A DNA stretch of 7,428 nucleotides, from NCBI GenBank assembly GCA_023433205.1, contig JAEZDS010000083.1, positions 1-7,428 on the forward strand. The letters run 5' to 3'. The stretch's first letter is position 1; every line of letters begins with the position of its first letter. The notes beneath the pieces were generated by a model, which saw only the letters and a program-made list of their open reading frames with translations, did no database searches and had not been told where the DNA came from. This DNA comes from Bacteroidota bacterium. Lineage in GTDB: Bacteria > Bacteroidota > Bacteroidia > B-17B0 > Aurantibacillaceae. The translations under genes were made by a program, and so were the position numbers. This document shows, one piece after another, positions 1-5,067 of this stretch.

Positions 1-80
1 TCGCAGGACAAAGATCTGCTGAGTACTACGTTGGTGGTCGAATAGCACATTAAGTATCAGAGCTGAACTACGTTTGTGAC

Positions 81-677
81 TCAGATATTTTTCTTTTGAT
101 CAGTAATTCTGTCGATATTAACAAAAATCTGTGGCGTACAGTTCCTCTATCGTGTTCGCTCCATACTCAAATCCCAGGCGCTGGACCTTTCCTTTTCCGT
201 ACTGATAATAAGCGGTCCAGGAACTTTTTAAGCTAAGTGTTGCCGCATACATCCTGGTCAGTTTATTAATTAAAGTCATTTTGCTAAGATTCACCTTGGA
301 TACTTTTTTTAATCAATCTACAAGTCCAAACCTCCAGTCATCGTAGTCTCTTTTGGATAAATATCCAGGTCGCAACAAATAGCAGTTTTTTCATGGTTAG
401 TGGTTTATCTGATAAATAGGTTTTGCACCAGGCAAAACCAGGGTCGGTTGGTGCTGGTCGATGTGCAGACCCAAAGAAGCAGATTCCATTTACGTTTAAT
501 ATATTAATACAATCCTTCTACATATTTTCAGATGTCGCAGCTGGGGGCTTTCAAAAACTACCAACTGCCCTTTCCGTACACCCTTCAATACACATAATCA
601 CCACCAATGATCCTGTAGCCTCTGTTTTCTAAATTACCATCTTTTAACTGCTGTTTAAGATTTTGATGTAAATCTTA
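81..677 (-). pseudogene. Decayed protein-coding gene, identity unknown
   Basis: No intact gene covers this stretch, but the minus strand reads as natural-looking protein in successive frames. From the 5' side, the frame covering 531-677 gives NRGYRIIGGDYVY, a TGA at 585-587, RVYGKGSW, then a TAG at 558-560. The frame covering 338-548 has a TAG at 518-520, then gives GSAHRPAPTDPGFAW and CKTYLSDKPLTMKK. The frame covering 118-390 gives RDYDDWRFGLVD, a TGA at 313-315, then SWTAYYQYGKGKVQRLG up to a TAA at 118-120. A further shift near 127 would continue as VNIDRITDQKKNI to a stop at 81. Rich W/Y/G/D content and collinear switches between frames suggest one former gene of roughly 190 codons, with the 5' end lost. 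I recognise no family. Chance ORFs in non-coding DNA are the alternative. The last piece, 118-279, could also be a separate 53-codon gene starting ATG at 277-279. Confidence 0.45.
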
Positions 678-681
678 AACA
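652..681. promoter_or_regulatory. 12-bp perfect inverted repeat upstream of the DUF4397 gene
   Basis: TGTTTAAGATTT (652-663) and AAATCTTAAACA (670-681) are exact reverse complements around a 6-base spacer, tgatgt. The dyad ends 9 bases before the -7 element at 691-698, so it lies where the -33 box would be. This is where a repressor or activator would be expected to bind (inference). There is no T-run after the stem and no intact plus-strand gene upstream, so a terminator is less likely. The left part also overlaps the decayed minus-strand frame. Confidence 0.5.
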
Positions 682-690
682 ACATGAATG

Positions 691-698
691 TACCTTTG
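691..698 (+). promoter_or_regulatory. Bacteroidota -7 promoter element for the DUF4397 gene
   Basis: TACCTTTG matches the Bacteroidota primary sigma -7 consensus TAnnTTTG exactly and lies 16 bases before the ATG at 715, which implies a very short leader. The nearest TTTG that could act as a -33 box is at 662-665, 25 bases upstream. That is longer than the usual spacing of about 19, and it falls inside the inverted repeat. Weak -33 contact plus an overlapping dyad would suit an activator-dependent promoter (inference). Confidence 0.5.
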
Positions 699-714
699 AA
701 AAAAACTTATAGCC

Positions 715-2499
715 ATGAAAAAAAATTTATTGTTTTCGATCGGGGCCTGCGTGCTAAGTTTAGCGCCTAATGTCCTTGCAGCTCAAACTGCCACAATCCA
801 GGTAATTCACAACTGTGCCGACGCTGCGGCTTCCACGGTTGACATTTATGCCGGTACTACCTTGCTGATCAATGATCTTCAATTCAGGCATTCAACGCCC
901 ACTTTAACCAATGTTCCTGCGGCAACCGTGCTTACTATAGGAGTAGCCCCCGGTTCCTCAACCTCTTCGGCGCAATCTATTGCTACATTTACTGTGAACT
1001 TCGCGCCCAATTCAACTAATATCATAGTAGCAGATGGCATTGTATCGGCTACCGGTTATAGTCCTGACAACACTATGGCGCCATTTACGCTGAGTACCTA
1101 TAGTATGGGATTAACCTCAGCACCTGATGCCACCACCACTAGTTTACTTGTACATCACGGTTCTACCGATGCACCTGTAGTTGACATTGTGGCTCCCTTC
1201 ACCGGCAGCAACCCCGTGATCCCAAATATCCTTGTAAACAATGCCTCTTATCCCTCATTTTCCTCCTATCTGAATTTACCAACAATGGATTACAATGTTC
1301 AGGTAAGAGACCAGTATTCAGAGAATGTGGTGGCGGAATATCTGGCGCCATTATCCACTTTAAATCTGGGCGGTGAAGCTCTTACAGTGATCGCCAGCGG
1401 CTTTTTAAATCCAGCAAACAACAGTAATGGCCCCGCCTTTGGACTCTATGTGTCAACTGTAACAGGCGGATCACTAATTCCTCTGCCAACATCTACTATT
1501 ACATCAACCCGCGTTCAGGCAATACACAACTCTGCAGATCTTGCCGCGGCCCAGGTAGATGTTTGGTTTAAGTCTGCTACAACAGGATCAATGGATGTGC
1601 TGCTTATAGACAATTTTAATTTCCGTACTGCGAGTCCATTTATTGATGTACCAGCAGGCGAAGACATCACTTTGTCAATAGCCGCGCCTACAAGTACCAG
1701 CGCGGCCGGAGCCATCGCAACACTTACTTATAATCTTAGTTCCGGTAACAGGTACCAGCTGATAGCGGGGGGAATAGTGAGCGCAACCGGCTACTCACCA
1801 GGCAGCACTACCGCACCTTTTGACATGGCTGTTTACACCTCAGCCCGCGAAAGGGCTGTGAACTCCGGAAACACCGATGTTCTTGTATTTCATGGTGCAA
1901 CCGATGCACCAGTGGTTGGTGTGAGCGCCACCGGCAGCGGCCCCGTAGTTTCCAATCTCTCGTACCCTAATTTTAATTCTGCAGGTTATCTTGAATTACC
2001 ATCAAATACAAGCGCAGGTGATTACACTCTTCATGTAACAGATGCGGCTGCAACCACCACAGTGGCAAGTTTCCTTGCACCGCTCAACACCCTGAATCTT
2101 ACCGGCACTGCAATTACGGTATTGGCCAGTGGCTTTCTTGATCCCTCAGCCAACAGCAATGGTGAAGTCTTTGGTTTATGGGCTGCCCTGCCAAGCGGAG
2201 GAAGCCTTGTAGAACTCCCACCTTACACAATTACCGCTACTTCTATAAAAGATGTGGAAAATATTATAAATTCACTCAGCATTTATCCCAATCCATTCTC
2301 GGAGGAAATTCAACTAGTGAATAATTCAGCTACTGAACTCGAATTTGAATTACTAAACTTTGAAGGTAAGAGGGTATATAATGGCAACTCCTCCTCCTCA
2401 AAGATCAAGGTTCCGACTACCGATCTGCCGAAAGGTTTATACATCCTGAAAGTGAAGAGCCATCATTCAATTCATACAACCAGGTTAATTAAGAACTAA
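715..2499 (+). CDS. Secreted four-module DUF4397 protein with T9SS sorting tail
   Basis: 594 residues. Residues 1-22 form a Sec signal peptide (MKKNLLFSIG start, hydrophobic core, cleavage near NVLA/AQ). Four DUF4397-type modules follow in A-B-A-B order. A1 starts at IHNCADAAASTVDIY (31), A2 at IHNSADLAAAQVDVW (270), B1 at VHHGSTDAPVVDI (146) and B2 at VFHGATDAPVVGV (391). GIVSATGYSP recurs at 109 and 353, and SGFL at 228 and 472, so a unit of about 240 residues is duplicated. Residues 521-594 are a T9SS type A sorting domain (SIYPNPFSEEIQL, then LPKGLYILKV), so the mature protein should cross the outer membrane by T9SS and be anchored or released there. DUF4397 is a beta-rich extracellular domain of unknown biochemical role; adhesion or surface binding is only a guess. 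The ATG at 715 is chosen because it begins the signal peptide; no good Shine-Dalgarno is seen. Transcription appears monocistronic, ending at the 2521-2556 hairpin. Confidence 0.93.
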   Translation: MKKNLLFSIGACVLSLAPNVLAAQTATIQVIHNCADAAASTVDIYAGTTLLINDLQFRHSTPTLTNVPAATVLTIGVAPGSSTSSAQSIATFTVNFAPNSTNIIVADGIVSATGYSPDNTMAPFTLSTYSMGLTSAPDATTTSLLVHHGSTDAPVVDIVAPFTGSNPVIPNILVNNASYPSFSSYLNLPTMDYNVQVRDQYSENVVAEYLAPLSTLNLGGEALTVIASGFLNPANNSNGPAFGLYVSTVTGGSLIPLPTSTITSTRVQAIHNSADLAAAQVDVWFKSATTGSMDVLLIDNFNFRTASPFIDVPAGEDITLSIAAPTSTSAAGAIATLTYNLSSGNRYQLIAGGIVSATGYSPGSTTAPFDMAVYTSARERAVNSGNTDVLVFHGATDAPVVGVSATGSGPVVSNLSYPNFNSAGYLELPSNTSAGDYTLHVTDAAATTTVASFLAPLNTLNLTGTAITVLASGFLDPSANSNGEVFGLWAALPSGGSLVELPPYTITATSIKDVENIINSLSIYPNPFSEEIQLVNNSATELEFELLNFEGKRVYNGNSSSSKIKVPTTDLPKGLYILKVKSHHSIHTTRLIKN

Positions 2500-2520
2500 C
2501 AGCAAAAAAGACAGGGCTTC

Positions 2521-2556
2521 AAAAATATCCCGGAACAATCTGTCCGGGATATTTTT
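2521..2556. terminator. Bidirectional intrinsic terminator between converging genes
   Basis: A perfect 14-bp stem pairs 2521-2534 (AAAAATATCCCGGA) with 2543-2556 (TCCGGGATATTTTT) around the 8-base loop acaatctg. It starts 21 bases after the stop of the plus-strand DUF4397 gene and lies 51 bases beyond the stop of the minus-strand lipoprotein gene. The A/T ends supply a T-tract in both directions, so it can serve both genes. Confidence 0.9.
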
Positions 2557-2607
2557 CACCCTTCCTCTTGAATAGATTTAGGACTTCTGCTCTTACGGAT
2601 CATCCTT

Positions 2608-3627
2608 CTAAAACGCCCAGCCAATCCTAACATTTAAGGGAATACTTATGGTCCAAAACCTTCCGTCTCTATTGTTACTATAATAGAGGTTCGGGTGACG
2701 TGGTCTTTCCATTTCACCGCTGGGGTCAATCCTGTCGAAATGGGTCACATCCCTCAATCGTAATCCGAGTCCGGCGCACAAATCAACAGCAAACCGGTTT
2801 ATCACTATCTGCTTTCCCAACTTGAGATTAAAAGTGAAAATGAATTTTTTAATCCCAAAGGTATCAAGGTAATTCGTGTAATTATAAGTGGTGTCTAAAA
2901 GCGGATCCCTAATACCAAAAGTCCAAATGTCGGTGTACTGACTTTTGAGGTATTTTACTTCCAGACCAACGTAAGGCCCATGAAGCGCTGATCCCCTGTA
3001 ATAGTATTTCTCCTCAGCAGCAACGCAAAATCCTTTAAGGTCGGGCCTGTAATCAAACCAGAATGCCAGCGGCAATAAATAAGATGCCGTTAATTGTGTG
3101 GAAAAACTTTTCCCCGTTCTTCGTTCATAGCTTATTTCAACTGCCGCATTGAAAAACCCTCCGAGCATCAGGGGCGATATTTTAAGGATATTTGAATACT
3201 GGCTGAACGGCTCATTTAATGGTTTATAAGTTAAATAAGAACTATCTGCTGAGCCGAAGTCTATATAGATGGTCCCGGGATAGGTAAACCTCTTTTTTGT
3301 TTTTGTGTCAATATAAAAGCCTGTCCACAGGTGCCAGTTTGGATAGGCATTGAGCCAGTAGGCAAAGGAGTTTCTGGATTTGACCGCCACCGTTTTTGCG
3401 CTCTGATGCGTAAAGGCGGTGATCAACAGCGGGCCGCGGCTGCGCTCCACGGCAACAAATCGGCGATCTGTGAAATTCAGTAACGTATCCTTCCCCAGAG
3501 CCATGTAACAAGGCTCACTCGTTAAAACAGACACATGGGCCTTTTTCGAATTAAAGAGTGTGGCGCACGAGCAAAAGGCCAGAAGAAGAAGAAGCGTACA
3601 GAATTTATACAGAATTAGTCTGCGCAT
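2608..3627 (-). CDS. Lipoprotein with C-terminal outer-membrane beta-barrel-like domain
   Basis: 339 residues, not recognised as a named protein. The N-terminus MRRLILYKFCTLLLLLAFCS is a lipoprotein-type signal followed by C21-A-T-L-F-N, an opening common in Bacteroidota lipoproteins; C21 is the likely lipidated residue (C19 is the other candidate). Residues 22-125 look like a small beta domain ending in the block N93-x6-LWTGFYID-x5-RFTYPG-x-IYIDF, reminiscent of PEGA-like envelope proteins of this phylum. From about 148 the pattern changes to alternating hydrophobic/polar strands (SPLMLGGFFNAAVEISYERR, FIFTFNLKLG, VDLCAGLGLRLRD) and the chain ends in NVRIGWAF, a C-terminal aromatic typical of barrel proteins. 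An outer-membrane location is inferred; the function is unknown. The ATG at 3627 is set by the signal sequence. It lies 94 bases downstream of the preceding minus-strand stop, so it could be the last gene of that operon, although no clear promoter was found in the gap. It ends at the shared terminator. Confidence 0.8.
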   Translation of the reverse strand: MRRLILYKFCTLLLLLAFCSCATLFNSKKAHVSVLTSEPCYMALGKDTLLNFTDRRFVAVERSRGPLLITAFTHQSAKTVAVKSRNSFAYWLNAYPNWHLWTGFYIDTKTKKRFTYPGTIYIDFGSADSSYLTYKPLNEPFSQYSNILKISPLMLGGFFNAAVEISYERRTGKSFSTQLTASYLLPLAFWFDYRPDLKGFCVAAEEKYYYRGSALHGPYVGLEVKYLKSQYTDIWTFGIRDPLLDTTYNYTNYLDTFGIKKFIFTFNLKLGKQIVINRFAVDLCAGLGLRLRDVTHFDRIDPSGEMERPRHPNLYYSNNRDGRFWTISIPLNVRIGWAF

Positions 3628-3721
3628 TTTATGCTGGCAAGGTTTTACAAAGTCTTTTCTTCAACCGGAATTAATTTAAAGATAAAACTTTTACACTTCC
3701 ATCAGCATTGCATCAGTTCCT

Positions 3722-4246
3722 TCAGAAGGAAAAGCCCAGCGCTCCTCTGGCAAAATAGGGAGGGCCCAGGCCAAATTCCAGGTTAGTGAAAACAAAGCTG
3801 AGGACCTGAAATTTTAAGCCAAAAAAAATCTGCCCGGTAAGAGGAATATAAGAGTTGTTATTCTTAGGATCATCCCATGTCCATACTGAAATACCGGCAC
3901 TGCCCCCTATGTAATGCGCAAAAGCTTTCTGCGGATCTGAAAAATAATAACAGTACCGCAGTCTGAAGTTGCTGCGATTTTCGCCCAAAACACTTCTCAA
4001 ATACATAAAAGAGGGGCTTCTTTTGTACCCCTCATACGAGTACCCCATCCCTATTGCATGACGCGAACACACAACTACTTCAGCGCTCAGATTTACCGGA
4101 CCGCGGCTAAGACCATAAAAAGACCAGAGATTTAAGTGAGAGCCGGCGGCAATAAAAACACGGTTCTGAGTTCCCGCCAAACCACTTTCCTGGCATTTTG
4201 GTACAAGGCCAACTGCAACAAGGAAGATGCAAATTATATATTTCAT
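3722..4246 (-). CDS. Small predicted outer-membrane beta-barrel protein
   Basis: 174 residues from the ATG at 4244-4246, chosen because MKYIICIFLVAVGLV makes a Sec signal sequence at once. The longer in-frame start at 4330 would add 28 Arg/Cys-rich residues in front of the signal and would overlap a better small ORF in another frame. After the signal the chain alternates short beta-type stretches: VFIAAGSHLNLWSF, SAEVVVCSRHAIGMGYSYEG, FRLRYCYYF, HYIGGSAGISVWTW, GQIFFGLKFQ, and finally GPPYFARGALGFSF with a terminal Phe. This resembles a minimal outer-membrane barrel, but no family can be named. There are no catalytic motifs. The start codon follows the stop of the upstream 48-codon ORF by a single base, implying translational coupling, and yjdM lies further upstream on the same strand. 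Confidence 0.75.
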   Translation of the reverse strand: MKYIICIFLVAVGLVPKCQESGLAGTQNRVFIAAGSHLNLWSFYGLSRGPVNLSAEVVVCSRHAIGMGYSYEGYKRSPSFMYLRSVLGENRSNFRLRYCYYFSDPQKAFAHYIGGSAGISVWTWDDPKNNNSYIPLTGQIFFGLKFQVLSFVFTNLEFGLGPPYFARGALGFSF

Positions 4247-4247
4247 G

Positions 4248-4394
4248 TTACAGACTGTCTCTGCACTCATACAGCAATTTCCCTGCCAGTGTATTGGTCG
4301 TCGAAAGATCCTTTGAACCGATCTCTCCAAACTGTAAATTTCTTTTTACGTGCAGTTCCTGTTTACACTTCGTCAAATCAAACAACCCCGACAT
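4248..4394 (-). CDS. Small ORF of 48 codons coupled to the barrel gene
   Basis: This frame opens with ATG at 4392-4394 (MSGLFDLTKCKQELHVKRN...) and ends ...TNTLAGKLLYECRDSL with TAA at 4248-4250. One base separates that stop from the ATG of the barrel gene (TAA-c-ATG), the arrangement expected for translational reinitiation. The composition is soluble and mixed-charge, with two Cys (10 and 44), no signal peptide and no membrane segment. An in-frame GTG 7 codons upstream is an alternative start. It begins 52 bases after the yjdM stop. I do not recognise the protein. It could be a genuine small gene, a leader peptide controlling the barrel gene, or the intact end of a truncated gene. Confidence 0.45.
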   Translation of the reverse strand: MSGLFDLTKCKQELHVKRNLQFGEIGSKDLSTTNTLAGKLLYECRDSL

Positions 4395-4446
4395 AGATGG
4401 TTTTGTCTTACTCACTTTAAGATCTGAGCTGATAACTGCGGTATTT

Positions 4447-4794
4447 TCAGGCCTTCCTCACAAACTCAGACTTAAGTCCCATCGCTCCAAAACCTTCTAC
4501 TTTGCAAGATATATTGTGATCGCCCTCAACCAGTTTAATGTTTTTCACCTTGGTGCCGGCCTTCACCGGTTTTGATGAGCCTTTTACAGGAAGATCTTTG
4601 ATCACGATCACAGTATCTCCGTCCTGAAGTGTGTTGCCATTGGAATCCACAATTTTACTTGCTGTTTCAGAAGTTTCCTCTTTTTGTACCTCCCCTGGGT
4701 CCCACTCATAAAAACACTGAGAACAAACCATTAATTTCTGATCCGGATAGGTGAGGTCAGAATGGCACTGAGGGCAAGTGATATTTTCGGTCAT
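4447..4794 (-). CDS. yjdM: YjdM/PhnA family zinc-ribbon protein
   Basis: 115 residues, near the usual length of the family (about 110). The N-terminal zinc ribbon is C7-P-Q-C10 and C24-S-Q-C27, followed by FYEWDPGE. A linker of about 20 residues leads to the conserved C-terminal SH3-like PhnA domain: DSNGNTLQDGDTV, IKDLPVKGSSKPVKAGTKVK, LVEGDHNISCKVEGFG, then LKSEFVRK at the end. The match to E. coli YjdM is unmistakable. The protein is cytoplasmic. The old label as an alkylphosphonate or phosphonoacetate hydrolase protein rests on gene-neighbour history; its biochemical role is unsettled, and no phosphonate genes are seen here. The start at 4794 (MTENITCPQC) is preferred because the longer in-frame start at 4857 would place the promoter inside the coding region and add a non-conserved stretch. 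It is probably first in an operon with the small ORF and the barrel gene. Confidence 0.95.
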   Translation of the reverse strand: MTENITCPQCHSDLTYPDQKLMVCSQCFYEWDPGEVQKEETSETASKIVDSNGNTLQDGDTVIVIKDLPVKGSSKPVKAGTKVKNIKLVEGDHNISCKVEGFGAMGLKSEFVRKA

Positions 4795-4809
4795 TGAAGT
4801 ATAAAAAAA

Positions 4810-4836
4810 CAAAGATATGATTCTGTTATGATCCAA
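4810..4836 (-). promoter_or_regulatory. Promoter of yjdM
   Basis: On the minus strand TATCTTTG (4810-4817) is an exact TAnnTTTG -7 element, ending 15 bases before the ATG at 4794. A TTG at 4834-4836, 16 bases further upstream, can serve as the -33 box. That TTG lies inside the first copy of the duplicated element at 4830-4889, so a protein bound there would affect yjdM transcription (inference). Confidence 0.55.
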
Positions 4837-4889
4837 GTCATGGTTCCTGGTTCGCAAAAACGGCTAAACCAATACTACCAGTCACGGTT
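4830..4889. repeat. Duplicated intergenic element, copy 1
   Basis: The first 26 bases (4830-4855, beginning gatccaagtcatggttcc) are identical to 4934-4959. The match then continues with scattered changes, to about 51 of 60 positions over the whole unit. The unit contains GTCATGGTT at 4837-4845 and GTCACGGTT at 4881-4889, 44 bases apart. It overlaps the -33 side of the yjdM promoter. Its stem (TGGTT...AACCA) is less well paired than that of copy 2, as if this copy were drifting. Confidence 0.85.
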
Positions 4890-4933
4890 CCCCTCTGTCC
4901 TCTATTATAAGAAACCACCCAACACCAATTTAG

Positions 4934-4993
4934 GATCCAAGTCATGGTTCCTGGTTCGCCAAACCGGTTAAACCAACAGTACTTGTCATGGTT
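4934..4993. repeat. Duplicated intergenic element, copy 2
   Basis: This is the second copy, 104 bases after the first. GTCATGGTT occurs at 4941-4949 and 4985-4993, again 44 bases apart. It can fold: TGGTT-CC-(t)-GGTT at 4945-4956 pairs with AACC-GG-(tta)-AACCA at 4962-4975 around the loop cgcca. It lies 47 bases upstream of the -7 element of the plus-strand gene at 5068. Candidates are a duplicated operator shared by the two divergent genes or a small dispersed repeat; the sequence alone cannot decide. Confidence 0.85.
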
Positions 4994-5012
4994 AACATTT
5001 AAAATATGTTCC

Positions 5013-5038
5013 AAAAGTCTAAATCGTTTTAGATTTTT
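5013..5038. promoter_or_regulatory. Inverted repeat directly upstream of the 5068 gene's -7 box
   Basis: TCTAAA (5018-5023) and TTTAGA (5028-5033) are exact reverse complements around tcgt. With one G-T pair the stem extends to AAAAGTCTAAA / TTTAGATTTTT (11 pairs). It ends 2 bases before the -7 element and fills the region where a -33 box would lie, so a regulator site is plausible. A Rho-independent terminator with a T-rich arm is an alternative, but there is no plus-strand gene upstream to terminate. Confidence 0.45.
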
Positions 5039-5040
5039 AA

Positions 5041-5048
5041 TATATTTG
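5041..5048 (+). promoter_or_regulatory. Bacteroidota -7 promoter element for the 5068 gene
   Basis: TATATTTG is an exact TAnnTTTG match, ending 19 bases before the ATG at 5068. No TTG or TTTG stands at the expected distance upstream; the inverted repeat at 5013-5038 occupies that position, which suggests dependence on an activator or a weak promoter (inference). Confidence 0.5.
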
Positions 5049-5058
5049 GTAGACCAAA
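5045..5058. promoter_or_regulatory. 14-base palindrome over the predicted transcription start
   Basis: TTTGGT-ag-ACCAAA is a perfect 6-bp dyad with a 2-base centre. It overlaps the end of the -7 element and the expected start point about 5 bases beyond it. This is a classic position for a repressor operator. Function is inferred from placement only. Confidence 0.4.
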
Positions 5059-5067
5059 CCATATCCC

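Noticed and set aside
423..632. 69-residue plus-strand ORF
   Set aside because: It begins with TTG, has no ribosome binding site or recognisable motif, and lies opposite the minus-strand remnant whose translation looks more protein-like.
4247..4330. N-terminal extension of the barrel protein (start at 4330)
   Set aside because: It would put 28 Arg/Cys-rich residues before an otherwise perfect signal peptide, and it is out of frame with the more natural 48-codon ORF.
4447..4794. Phosphonoacetate hydrolase
   Set aside because: That enzyme is a larger unrelated metallohydrolase also once called PhnA; this 115-residue zinc-ribbon protein is YjdM.
4795..4857. N-terminal extension of yjdM (start at 4857)
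   Set aside because: The extra 21 residues are absent from the family and would contain the -7 promoter element; MTENITCPQC at 4794 matches the usual start.
4830..4993. CRISPR array or transposon ends
   Set aside because: There are only two units with degenerate tails, no uniform spacers, no cas genes, and no transposase or target-site duplication.
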